Positions 1 to 4,677 of a DNA stretch of 5,392 nt are shown piece by piece. The position numbers and the translations under genes were made by a program. The notes beneath the pieces were generated by a model that worked only from the letters and a program-made list of their open reading frames with translations, had not been told where the DNA came from and did no database searches. This DNA is from Dehalococcoidales bacterium (GTDB lineage: Bacteria > Chloroflexota > Dehalococcoidia > Dehalococcoidales > UBA5760), in NCBI GenBank assembly GCA_030640485.1, contig DAOWJG010000194.1, forward strand, positions 1 to 5,392, written 5' to 3'. Each line of letters begins with the position of its first letter. Position 1 is the first letter of the stretch.

Positions 1-422
1 AGCCGGCTTTTCAGCTTTTCGATCAGGACAGGCCTGATTAGGAGGAGGAGAAAGAAGTAGCCACCAGCGGCTACGCCAATAGCCAGCCCCAATACGACTT
101 TGCTGATGGTGGCGATGGAAACGGGAACCTGCTGGGCCAGATAAACAGTGGCTACACCCAGGGCTGCGGTAAGTCCTACGGTAGCTCCTATTCTTACTGT
201 CTGGGTTTTCAGCTTTTGGGTCAGGCCGGGCCTGACCAGGAGACGGAGAAGAAAAAAGTAGCCACTAATGGTTAAGCCAATAGCCAGCCCCGATACGACC
301 TTGCTGACGGTAGCGACGGAGCCGGGAATATTCCAGGTCAGACGGAAAACCACCGCACTAAAAATAATGGTAAGGGGCAGTATAGCCCAAATTCGTAAAG
401 GTAATTTCCTTAGCCTTTTCAT
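1..422 (-). CDS. Small multi-pass membrane protein with tandem 67-residue duplication (3' end cut by window edge)
   Basis: An open frame runs leftward from an ATG at 422-420 without a stop to the window edge (140 codons visible). The purine-rich GGGGAAGG just before the ATG is a usable, rather close ribosome binding site. The start is basic (MKRLRKLPLR), then hydrophobic stretches lie at about residues 11-27, 42-63, 77-95 and 109-130, so at least four membrane segments are expected. The protein is an internal duplication: residues 37-72 (ATVSKVV, GLAIG, GYFFLL, RPGL, KLK) recur at 104-138 (ATISKVV, GLAIG, GYFFLL, RPVL, KLK), with a period of 67 residues and one residue lost in the second copy. 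The first half of each unit (RIWA... and RIGA...) matches more weakly. I do not recognise the family and assign no function. It lies 42 nt after the GNAT gene on the same strand, so co-transcription is likely. A third unit may follow outside the window. Confidence 0.72.
   Translation of the reverse strand, partial: MKRLRKLPLRIWAILPLTIIFSAVVFRLTWNIPGSVATVSKVVSGLAIGLTISGYFFLLRLLVRPGLTQKLKTQTVRIGATVGLTAALGVATVYLAQQVPVSIATISKVVLGLAIGVAAGGYFFLLLLIRPVLIEKLKSR
8..331. repeat. Direct DNA repeat, about 124 bp, two copies 198-201 bp apart
   Basis: Copy one covers about 8-130 and copy two about 206-331. Both begin with the same 12 bases, TTTTCAGCTTTT. A 3-nt length difference within 43-57 shifts the offset from 198 to 201 while keeping the reading frame. 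Hand alignment of 60-130 against 261-331 gives 57 of 71 identical bases. The repeat encodes the second half of each 67-residue unit of the membrane protein, so it is an intragenic tandem duplication and not a mobile element. Confidence 0.8.
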
Positions 423-464
423 CCTTCCCCTTTATATAGGTTCCCCACTAACTGTGAGATTGTA

Positions 465-1085
465 TTAATCCGCTTTCCCTCTTAACATCGCCCACAGAGC
501 AATTTCAGTACCGGGGACTAGAACCTCCGCAACTACCTTAAATCCATAGTGCTGGTAGATAGATACGTTCTTCCCATTTTGGGTCTCAAGATAGCACGGC
601 AAATGCTCATCATCCAATCTGGCAAGCATGGCTCTTAACAGATTGCCGGCATATCCCTTCCCCTGGAAGAGAGGGTCTACACCGAGAAGCAGCAAATACC
701 AATGCCGGAAAGGTGCGTGGCGCTTGCGCAGCGACGAAATAGAATTTAGAGCCGGTAACCTTTGTATCAAATCCCCCCCTAACTTGGGTAAGAGGGAAAG
801 CCCGCCATTCCGCATTACTCTCCGCAGCGTCATATCAGCTTTCTCTGAAGGCAGCCACACAGCAACCCCTTCCAGATTAGGGGATGTGGTATAGACTTCG
901 CCATACAAAACACCGAAACGGGTCGAAAACTCAAAAATATAGGGCAGCAGTTTGCCTCTCCGGGACCCGTCGGGAATAAGATAGACACTGAACGGGTCAT
1001 CATAAAACGCCCGGGCAAGCATGGCACCGACCGATTTAATCTGAGACCTCTCCAGTCTCACCAGACTGTTTAAACCGTCCGCCAT
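465..1085 (-). CDS. GNAT-family N-acetyltransferase
   Basis: A 206-residue GCN5-related acetyltransferase that would move an acetyl group from acetyl-CoA to an unknown amine. The acetyl-CoA pyrophosphate-binding motif A is clear: a beta strand (HWYLLLLGVDP, 128-138) followed by QGKGYA at 141-146, matching Q/R-x-x-G-x-G/A. The C-terminal part has the usual LETQN..NVSIYQHYGF (167-182), including the Tyr of the YxxxGF block. The N-terminal half (AFYDDPF at 26-32, IPDGSRR at 37-43, GVAVWLP at 73-79) resembles the widespread puromycin-acetyltransferase-like subgroup, whose members mostly have no known substrate. The length is normal for that group. The ATG at 1085-1083 has GGGAG about 11 nt upstream. 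The protein is predicted to be soluble and cytoplasmic. It sits in the same orientation as the NurA gene before it (170-nt gap) and the membrane protein after it (42-nt gap). Confidence 0.88.
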   Translation of the reverse strand: MADGLNSLVRLERSQIKSVGAMLARAFYDDPFSVYLIPDGSRRGKLLPYIFEFSTRFGVLYGEVYTTSPNLEGVAVWLPSEKADMTLRRVMRNGGLSLLPKLGGDLIQRLPALNSISSLRKRHAPFRHWYLLLLGVDPLFQGKGYAGNLLRAMLARLDDEHLPCYLETQNGKNVSIYQHYGFKVVAEVLVPGTEIALWAMLRGKAD

Positions 1086-1139
1086 AGATATTTATTCTCC
1101 CGGCTATCTACTTTAGGCTACCGCAAACATTCAACAGGG

Positions 1140-1161
1140 CCCAGTGCCTCCACTTACTGGG
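1140..1161. repeat. Inverted repeat CCCAGT / ACTGGG, 10-nt loop
   Basis: CCCAGT at 1140-1145 is the exact reverse complement of ACTGGG at 1156-1161. No T-run follows on the minus strand, the direction of transcription, so this is not a standard terminator. It may be an RNA processing or stability element, or chance. Confidence 0.35.
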
Positions 1162-1175
1162 TTAAGGGGAATCTA

Positions 1176-1192
1176 GAGGGGCTTCGCCCCTT
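1176..1192. terminator. Strong GC hairpin with a 3-nt loop, possible attenuator or terminator
   Basis: AGGGGC at 1177-1182 and GCCCCT at 1186-1191 form a perfect 6-bp stem closed by a 3-nt loop, with a G-T pair extending it at 1176/1192. On the transcribed (minus) sense the tip reads GCGAAGC, a sequence known to form an exceptionally stable DNA mini-hairpin. The minus-sense sequence after it (TCTAGATTCCCC) has no T-run, so intrinsic termination of the leftward transcript would be weak. On the plus sense the following stretch is T-rich but interrupted. A dispersed intergenic repeat is an alternative. Confidence 0.4.
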
Positions 1193-1255
1193 CAAAATCT
1201 TGCCTTCCCTTTTCCTTTTACAGAGAAGGAGATAAAGCGGGTAAGGTAGTAATCT

Positions 1256-2458
1256 TTAGACCCACCTCGTTCTCTTGCTTCGGCTCTTGGCTGAACTAAG
1301 GCTGGGTAGATGCTCATCCACCAACGAGGACTCCACCAGCTGCCAGAAGTTTTCTCTATCGGCATTGGTGACTACCGCCTGCTCGTGGGCTTCGCTTAGG
1401 GCTACCGGGTATCCCTGCCCCCGCTGGCACTGGTCAAGGACAAGAGAATGCACCAGACTCAGCCGGTTCTCATCCCGGGCTACCCAGCGCGGCATCTCAA
1501 TGCGGGCAACCTCATCATCCACCCTGAGGTAGCAGAAATAGACCTGGTGCCCCCCGTAGTGCTTGCCCACTATTTTTGAGCCGCTGGTAAAAAGCGCTGA
1601 CCTTTCCCCCTGACCCAGTAAATTCAGGAATATATCCCTGTCTCGAACACCGGCTACCGCTTCGCATTCATTTGTTTCGCAGGCCTGACAATGGCGGTCA
1701 GTGTCAAGAATTTCATGGGGGCAAAGAGCCACCCGCAGGGCGTTGACGACCTCGGTGCTGCGAGGAAAGCTGATGTAGCTGGCGAGAGCTACCTGCCGAC
1801 CACTATCATTAAGCCTTTCTATCTGGGTAAGGTAGCTTAAGAAGCCCTTGTCCAGTAGCGCCTCAGTGACAAAGTCGGGGTAGGCTTCCAACCCCCAGAG
1901 AACAAGCGAGCCATCAACCAGTGCCAGGCTCGGACTTCCCGGGGATAACTCCGAGGCCAGTTTGGCCAGCCGGCAGCACTCATCAACACTGCGCTTAATA
2001 CCCAGAAGGGTGCCTTCTATCGGCTGCTCACGGCCTCTAACACCACTCGGGGTGATAACCATCTCTTCCTCCCCGGAATAGAGACTGGGGAAGCTATCCA
2101 GGGTAGCACTGGAGGTGCTGCCATAATGAAGAACGACGGCGCCGATGTTAATCAGGTAGCACCTGGTTGACCGGTGCCGGTCAACCGCAATATGGGAGCC
2201 ATCAGTAGCCAGGATTGTGAATTCGGCCGGGGACGGCGGCGGTTGATAGCAGCGGTCAAGCCCGTCCGCCAGACCCGCCACCAGCCAGGTAGTCCTACTC
2301 GAGGTAATCTTCCGAGTTAGGCAATCCAGGTTACCAGCTTGGCTATGAAGAACATTCAGGGCCTGCTGGAGACGCCTTTGCCGTTCCGCACCCTCAGCCT
2401 TCAGCCCGGCTACCATACCACCCACCTGGGGGAACACCTTATCTAAATCTAAAGGCAT
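1256..2458 (-). CDS. NurA-domain DNA nuclease
   Basis: A 400-residue protein of the NurA family. These are Mn-dependent 5'-3' exonucleases/endonucleases that in archaea and some bacteria work with the HerA hexameric ATPase in resecting DNA ends. The acidic metal-site motifs are visible: ATDGSH with D86 in the first strand, and ALVDGS with D182. The conserved C-terminal block YPVALSEAHEQAV (350-362, with H358) is followed by ADREnF at 366-371. An N-terminal helical region (1-60) precedes the nuclease fold. Four cysteines at 246, 257, 260 and 265 (C-x10-C-x2-C-x4-C, with H248 and H256 nearby) could bind zinc or an Fe-S cluster. The tail (387-400) is basic and probably disordered. The ATG at 2458-2456 is preceded by GAGAGG at good spacing. 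No HerA gene is in this window. The family call is firm; activity is inferred from the family. Confidence 0.85.
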   Translation of the reverse strand: MPLDLDKVFPQVGGMVAGLKAEGAERQRRLQQALNVLHSQAGNLDCLTRKITSSRTTWLVAGLADGLDRCYQPPPSPAEFTILATDGSHIAVDRHRSTRCYLINIGAVVLHYGSTSSATLDSFPSLYSGEEEMVITPSGVRGREQPIEGTLLGIKRSVDECCRLAKLASELSPGSPSLALVDGSLVLWGLEAYPDFVTEALLDKGFLSYLTQIERLNDSGRQVALASYISFPRSTEVVNALRVALCPHEILDTDRHCQACETNECEAVAGVRDRDIFLNLLGQGERSALFTSGSKIVGKHYGGHQVYFCYLRVDDEVARIEMPRWVARDENRLSLVHSLVLDQCQRGQGYPVALSEAHEQAVVTNADRENFWQLVESSLVDEHLPSLSSAKSRSKRTRWV

Positions 2459-2489
2459 CTCTAAAGCCTCTCTTTATTTATAGCTAGCC

Positions 2490-2512
2490 CGAAGTCAGTA
2501 TATACTCGAAGT
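2490..2512. repeat. 10-bp palindrome AGTATATACT between two CGAAGT direct repeats
   Basis: In the 66-nt gap before the NurA gene, AGTATATACT (2497-2506) is a perfect palindrome. It is flanked by CGAAGT at 2490-2495 and 2507-2512. The layout resembles a protein-binding site, but it is short and AT-rich and could be chance. No convincing -35/-10 pair was found for a NurA-specific promoter in this gap. Confidence 0.3.
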
Positions 2513-2524
2513 GTTTATAAAAAA

Positions 2525-2839
2525 TTATTTTGTTGACCGGTTAATCCACTCTAGAAAGTCGGGGTAACCCCTTTCTATGGGTAAGCAGACAATACACGGG
2601 ACTTCATATGAATGTAGTTCTTTCACCCGGCTAATGACCTCATCGACCAGCTCAGCCTTTGTTTTAACCAGCATCGCCACTTCAGTCTCCTGGCTAATTT
2701 CCCCCTGCCACCAGCAAATAGACTTAATGGGATGGATGTTAACGCAGGCAACCAACCTTTCGCTGACCAGCGCCCTGCCTATCTCCCTGGCTTCTTCTTC
2801 GTCCTTAGTGGTGATGTAAATTAAGCAGTAGTGTACCAT
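2525..2839 (-). CDS. cutA: CutA-like divalent cation tolerance protein
   Basis: A 104-residue protein matching the CutA family in length and motifs: LVACVNI at 29-35, the WWQGEI block at 43-48, E53, VKTK at 58-61 and HSYEVPCI at 76-83 (usual form HPYEVP), ending in LPIERGYPDFLEWI. CutA proteins are small, very stable ferredoxin-like trimers. The name comes from copper tolerance in E. coli, but the molecular role is unsettled. The ATG at 2839-2837 lies 3 nt after the stop of the dehydrogenase gene, and the stop region (TAAGAG) doubles as a weak ribosome binding site, so translational coupling is likely. The protein is cytoplasmic, with no signal peptide. Ser replaces the common Pro in the HPYE motif, a minor change. 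Confidence 0.93.
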   Translation of the reverse strand: MVHYCLIYITTKDEEEAREIGRALVSERLVACVNIHPIKSICWWQGEISQETEVAMLVKTKAELVDEVISRVKELHSYEVPCIVCLPIERGYPDFLEWINRSTK

Positions 2840-2842
2840 CTC

Positions 2843-3799
2843 TTAAGAGTACCACAGCTTGAGGAGCTGGATGTGTTTCTTGTCCCTTGCCGTAACGCTT
2901 TCCGCCTGACCCTCTTCAAAATAACTAACGTCATATTTAAAAAAACCCTTCCCGCTTTTCAACCCCAGCTCCCCAGCCGCCACCATTTTTTTAAGTTCCT
3001 CAGGTGGTTCGTGGACATCGCTAATCACCTTAAGCAATCGGCTGGTAAAATTATAGAATATATCGAGACCACCTAAATCAGCGGTTGCTAGAGGTCCAAT
3101 CGCCGCCCAGCGAAAACCAAGACTGGTTTTCATCAGGAGGTCAATGTCCTCAGCGCTGGCAATTCCCTGTTGCCACAGTGACCATACCTCACGCATCATC
3201 GCCGCCTGCAGACGATTAAGGATAAAGCCGGGAATTTCCCGCATGATTCTTACCGGCACCTTCTTGATCTTCCTAAGCAAATCATAAGCCAGCTCCATGG
3301 TCTCATCAGAGGTCCCCTCACCCCGTACCACCTCAACTGCCGGTACCAGATGGGGTGGGTTCACCCAGTGGGTAATAACTGTCTTGCCCCTTCTTTGACA
3401 CTGAGAGGCAATATCTTGTAGCAGCAGTGCCGATGTGCTACTGGCTAGGATAGTATGCCCGGGACACAGGATATCAAGGTCGCTAAAAAGCTTTCTCTTT
3501 ACCTCGATATCCTCCCAGACCGCTTCGGTAACAAAGTCGGCATCCTTCACTGCCTCTTTGAGGTCAGTGGTAGTGGTGATGCGAGATAGCGTGGTCTCAA
3601 TCATATCCTGAGAAATTAGCTCATTCTCGGCGAAGGTCTTAAGTTCACCCCTGATGTGAGCCATGGCATTATTGAGAATCGCCTCGCTTAAATCATTCAA
3701 GACCACCCGATAGCCACGCAGGGCGTAGGTGAGACCAATGCCATGTCCCATAGTACCAACTCCAATAACGCTTATATTTTTAATATCTTCTAACTGCAC
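2843..3799 (-). CDS. 3-hydroxyacyl-CoA dehydrogenase family protein (lambda-crystallin / carnitine-dehydrogenase-like motif)
   Basis: A 318-residue NAD-dependent dehydrogenase with an N-terminal Rossmann domain and a C-terminal helical domain. The nucleotide-binding motif is GVGTMG (G13, G15, G18), and D36 at the end of the second strand favours NAD over NADP. Likely catalytic residues are H144 and E156 in THWVNPPHLVPAVEVV (143-158), and N195 in PGFILNRLQ. The block HWVNPPHLVP differs from the HFFNPVPVM form of typical 3-hydroxybutyryl-CoA dehydrogenases. It resembles the lambda-crystallin / L-gulonate and carnitine 3-dehydrogenase side of the family, as does GFRWAAIGPLATADLGGLD at 228-246. 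The substrate is therefore open. The start is GTG (3799-3797), chosen for the strong GGGAGG 7 nt upstream and because the Rossmann fold begins at once after it. It is the first gene of the leftward unit, with its own promoter. Confidence 0.9.
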   Translation of the reverse strand: MQLEDIKNISVIGVGTMGHGIGLTYALRGYRVVLNDLSEAILNNAMAHIRGELKTFAENELISQDMIETTLSRITTTTDLKEAVKDADFVTEAVWEDIEVKRKLFSDLDILCPGHTILASSTSALLLQDIASQCQRRGKTVITHWVNPPHLVPAVEVVRGEGTSDETMELAYDLLRKIKKVPVRIMREIPGFILNRLQAAMMREVWSLWQQGIASAEDIDLLMKTSLGFRWAAIGPLATADLGGLDIFYNFTSRLLKVISDVHEPPEELKKMVAAGELGLKSGKGFFKYDVSYFEEGQAESVTARDKKHIQLLKLWYS

Positions 3800-3825
3800 C
3801 TTTGGCCTCCCGTCTTGATTGTTCT

Positions 3826-3853
3826 ATTATATCATCTATGCTCGCAAAAACAA
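3826..3853 (-). promoter_or_regulatory. Sigma70-type promoter for the leftward unit
   Basis: On the minus strand TTGTTT (3853-3848) and a perfect TATAAT (3831-3826) are separated by 16 nt. Transcription would begin near 3818-3820, about 20 nt before the GTG start, leaving just room for the GGGAGG ribosome binding site. Position and -10 quality are good; the -35 is partial. Confidence 0.65.
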
Positions 3854-3897
3854 TTTCTTTTATGAGGGCTTCTCCCATATAAATCGCTCTGCCTTAA

Positions 3898-3910
3898 GGT
3901 GAGCATCACC
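3898..3910. promoter_or_regulatory. 13-bp palindrome GGTGA-gca-TCACC, candidate operator
   Basis: Perfect 5-bp half sites flank a 3-nt centre. The site covers the expected -35 position (about 3900-3905) of the rightward exporter promoter, where a bound repressor or activator would act. It is short, so chance is possible. The same half sites recur at the end of the exporter gene. Confidence 0.35.
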
Positions 3911-3928
3911 AATAATCAGTGTTATAAT
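3900..3928 (+). promoter_or_regulatory. Extended -10 promoter for the LysE-family gene
   Basis: A perfect TATAAT at 3923-3928 is preceded by TG at 3920-3921 (the TGn extended -10 form). The -35 position at a 17-nt spacer, TGAGCA, is weak, as is common for extended -10 promoters and for activated ones. The predicted start is near 3935, giving a leader of about 53 nt. Confidence 0.55.
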
Positions 3929-3948
3929 AAACCCCGAAGCTCATTATC

Positions 3949-3981
3949 AGGGAAGGTTAAAAGCTATCCCTTTAATAAAGG
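3949..3981 (+). promoter_or_regulatory. Leader with alternative pairings, one covering the ribosome binding site
   Basis: CCTTT (3969-3973) and AAAGG (3977-3981) form a 5-bp hairpin with a 3-nt loop. AAAGG is the ribosome binding site 6 nt before the GTG at 3988, so this fold would hide it. Upstream AGGGA (3949-3953) can instead pair with TCCCT (3967-3971), which shares bases with the hiding stem and would free the site. The stems are short; a real switch is speculative. Confidence 0.3.
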
Positions 3982-3987
3982 TGTTCT

Positions 3988-4599
3988 GTGATTCCATTTT
4001 TATCCAGCGTAGCCGTAATTTCGTTGTCTGGGGTAATGATGCCGGGCCCCATGTTTGCCGTTGCCGTAACCAGGAGCTATCGGTCCCAGTTTGCCGGCAC
4101 CAAGATGGCTCTGGGGCATGCTATCGTAGAAATTCCACTGATGTTACTCATTTATTTTGGCCTGGCTCAATTCTTTGATGAAAAGCCGGTCCAAATCGCC
4201 CTGTACCTGGTGGGTGGGTCAATATTAGTGTGGATGGGTACTTCTATGTTCCGCAAAAGGAACCAGTCTGTAAACAAGGCCAGGGATCTACCCTATAACT
4301 CAGTTCTGGCCGGAGTAATTACCAGTGCTGCCAACCCACTCTTTTTCCTGTGGTGGGCAGTCGTAGGCAGTATGCTTATCATGAAATCCCTGAGCTTTGG
4401 CTTAACTGGATTTGTTCTGCTTATCACCGTTCATCTACTGTGTGATTTCGGCTGGCTATCTTTTATTTCGGTTATTATCCACCGGACAAAATCAATGTGG
4501 CGAAAAAAATTTCAGGAGGGGCTACTTATCACCTGTAGCTTCTTACTTATCGGGTTCGGGGCTTGGTTCCTATCGTCAGGCATCAGATTGGTGATTTAG
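3988..4599 (+). CDS. LysE/RhtB-family translocator (amino acid or small-molecule exporter)
   Basis: A 203-residue inner-membrane protein of the LysE/RhtB exporter superfamily. Six hydrophobic segments lie near residues 5-27, 38-62, 68-87, 106-130, 137-160 and 176-198, and the total length is typical. The family's PGP motif is at 19-21 at the end of the first segment, followed by the usual polar loop and G-x-A-x-G-H-like helix (GTKMALGHAIVEIP, 37-50). NPLFFLWW at 116-123 matches the conserved NP-x-x-x-x-x-W region of the fourth segment. The substrate cannot be told from sequence. The start is GTG at 3988, with AAAGG 6 nt upstream; no in-frame ATG lies close before it. It is divergent from the dehydrogenase unit, with a promoter of its own, and is followed after 78 nt by the deacetylase-family gene in the same direction. 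No LysR-type or other regulator is present in the window. Confidence 0.9.
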   Translation: MIPFLSSVAVISLSGVMMPGPMFAVAVTRSYRSQFAGTKMALGHAIVEIPLMLLIYFGLAQFFDEKPVQIALYLVGGSILVWMGTSMFRKRNQSVNKARDLPYNSVLAGVITSAANPLFFLWWAVVGSMLIMKSLSFGLTGFVLLITVHLLCDFGWLSFISVIIHRTKSMWRKKFQEGLLITCSFLLIGFGAWFLSSGIRLVI

Positions 4600-4604
4600 T
4601 CACC
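4590..4604 (+). terminator. Weak hairpin over the exporter stop codon, possible terminator
   Basis: GGTGA (4590-4594) and TCACC (4600-4604) form a 5-bp stem, extended by a T-G pair inside, with the TAG stop (4597-4599) in or beside the loop. The following 4605-4620 is T-rich but broken by other bases. A weak terminator is possible; read-through into the next gene is as likely. Confidence 0.3.
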
Positions 4605-4633
4605 CACTGTTATTATCTTTAAGAAATCACATC

Positions 4634-4642
4634 TGCTATCAT
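4634..4642 (+). promoter_or_regulatory. Possible extended -10 promoter for the deacetylase-family gene
   Basis: TG at 4634-4635, one base, then TATCAT (4637-4642) fits an extended -10 element 36 nt before the ATG. The best -35 match (TTATCT, 18-nt spacer) is poor. The gene could also be read from the exporter promoter. Confidence 0.35.
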
Positions 4643-4677
4643 TTAAGCCAGGTAACTTTAGTAAAAAGGAAGTAGTT

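Larger units (their letters stand above)
1086..1255. other. Intergenic gap between the NurA and GNAT genes
   Basis: This is the longest gap inside the leftward unit (170 nt). It holds two separate hairpins (1140-1161 and 1176-1192) and a purine/pyrimidine-biased stretch at 1201-1235. No open frame with a ribosome binding site was seen. No strong promoter for the GNAT gene was found: TTGAAT with an 18-nt spacer to TAGATA is the best candidate and is poor. Confidence 0.6.

Noticed and set aside
1..331. Insertion sequence or CRISPR-like array from the two direct repeats
   Set aside because: Only two imperfect copies, in frame within one coding sequence, with no transposase, terminal inverted repeats or regular short spacers.
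268..468. Plus-strand open frame opposite the membrane protein gene
   Set aside because: It lies antisense to a better frame with a ribosome binding site, membrane segments and an internal duplication; its own product has no recognisable features.
628..894. Plus-strand open frame opposite the GNAT gene
   Set aside because: Fully antisense to a clear acetyltransferase; composition rich in Arg/Ser/Pro typical of a shadow frame.
1275..1532. Plus-strand open frame opposite the NurA C-terminus
   Set aside because: Antisense to the conserved SEAHEQ region; no ribosome binding site or domain seen.
2831..3076. Plus-strand open frame opposite the dehydrogenase C-terminus
   Set aside because: Antisense to a family-conserved coding region; no independent support.
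3929..3987. Known riboswitch (lysine, guanidine or mini-ykkC type) before the LysE-family gene
   Set aside because: The leader is only about 53 nt and lacks the conserved motifs, such as the paired ACGR loops of mini-ykkC or the large lysine aptamer.
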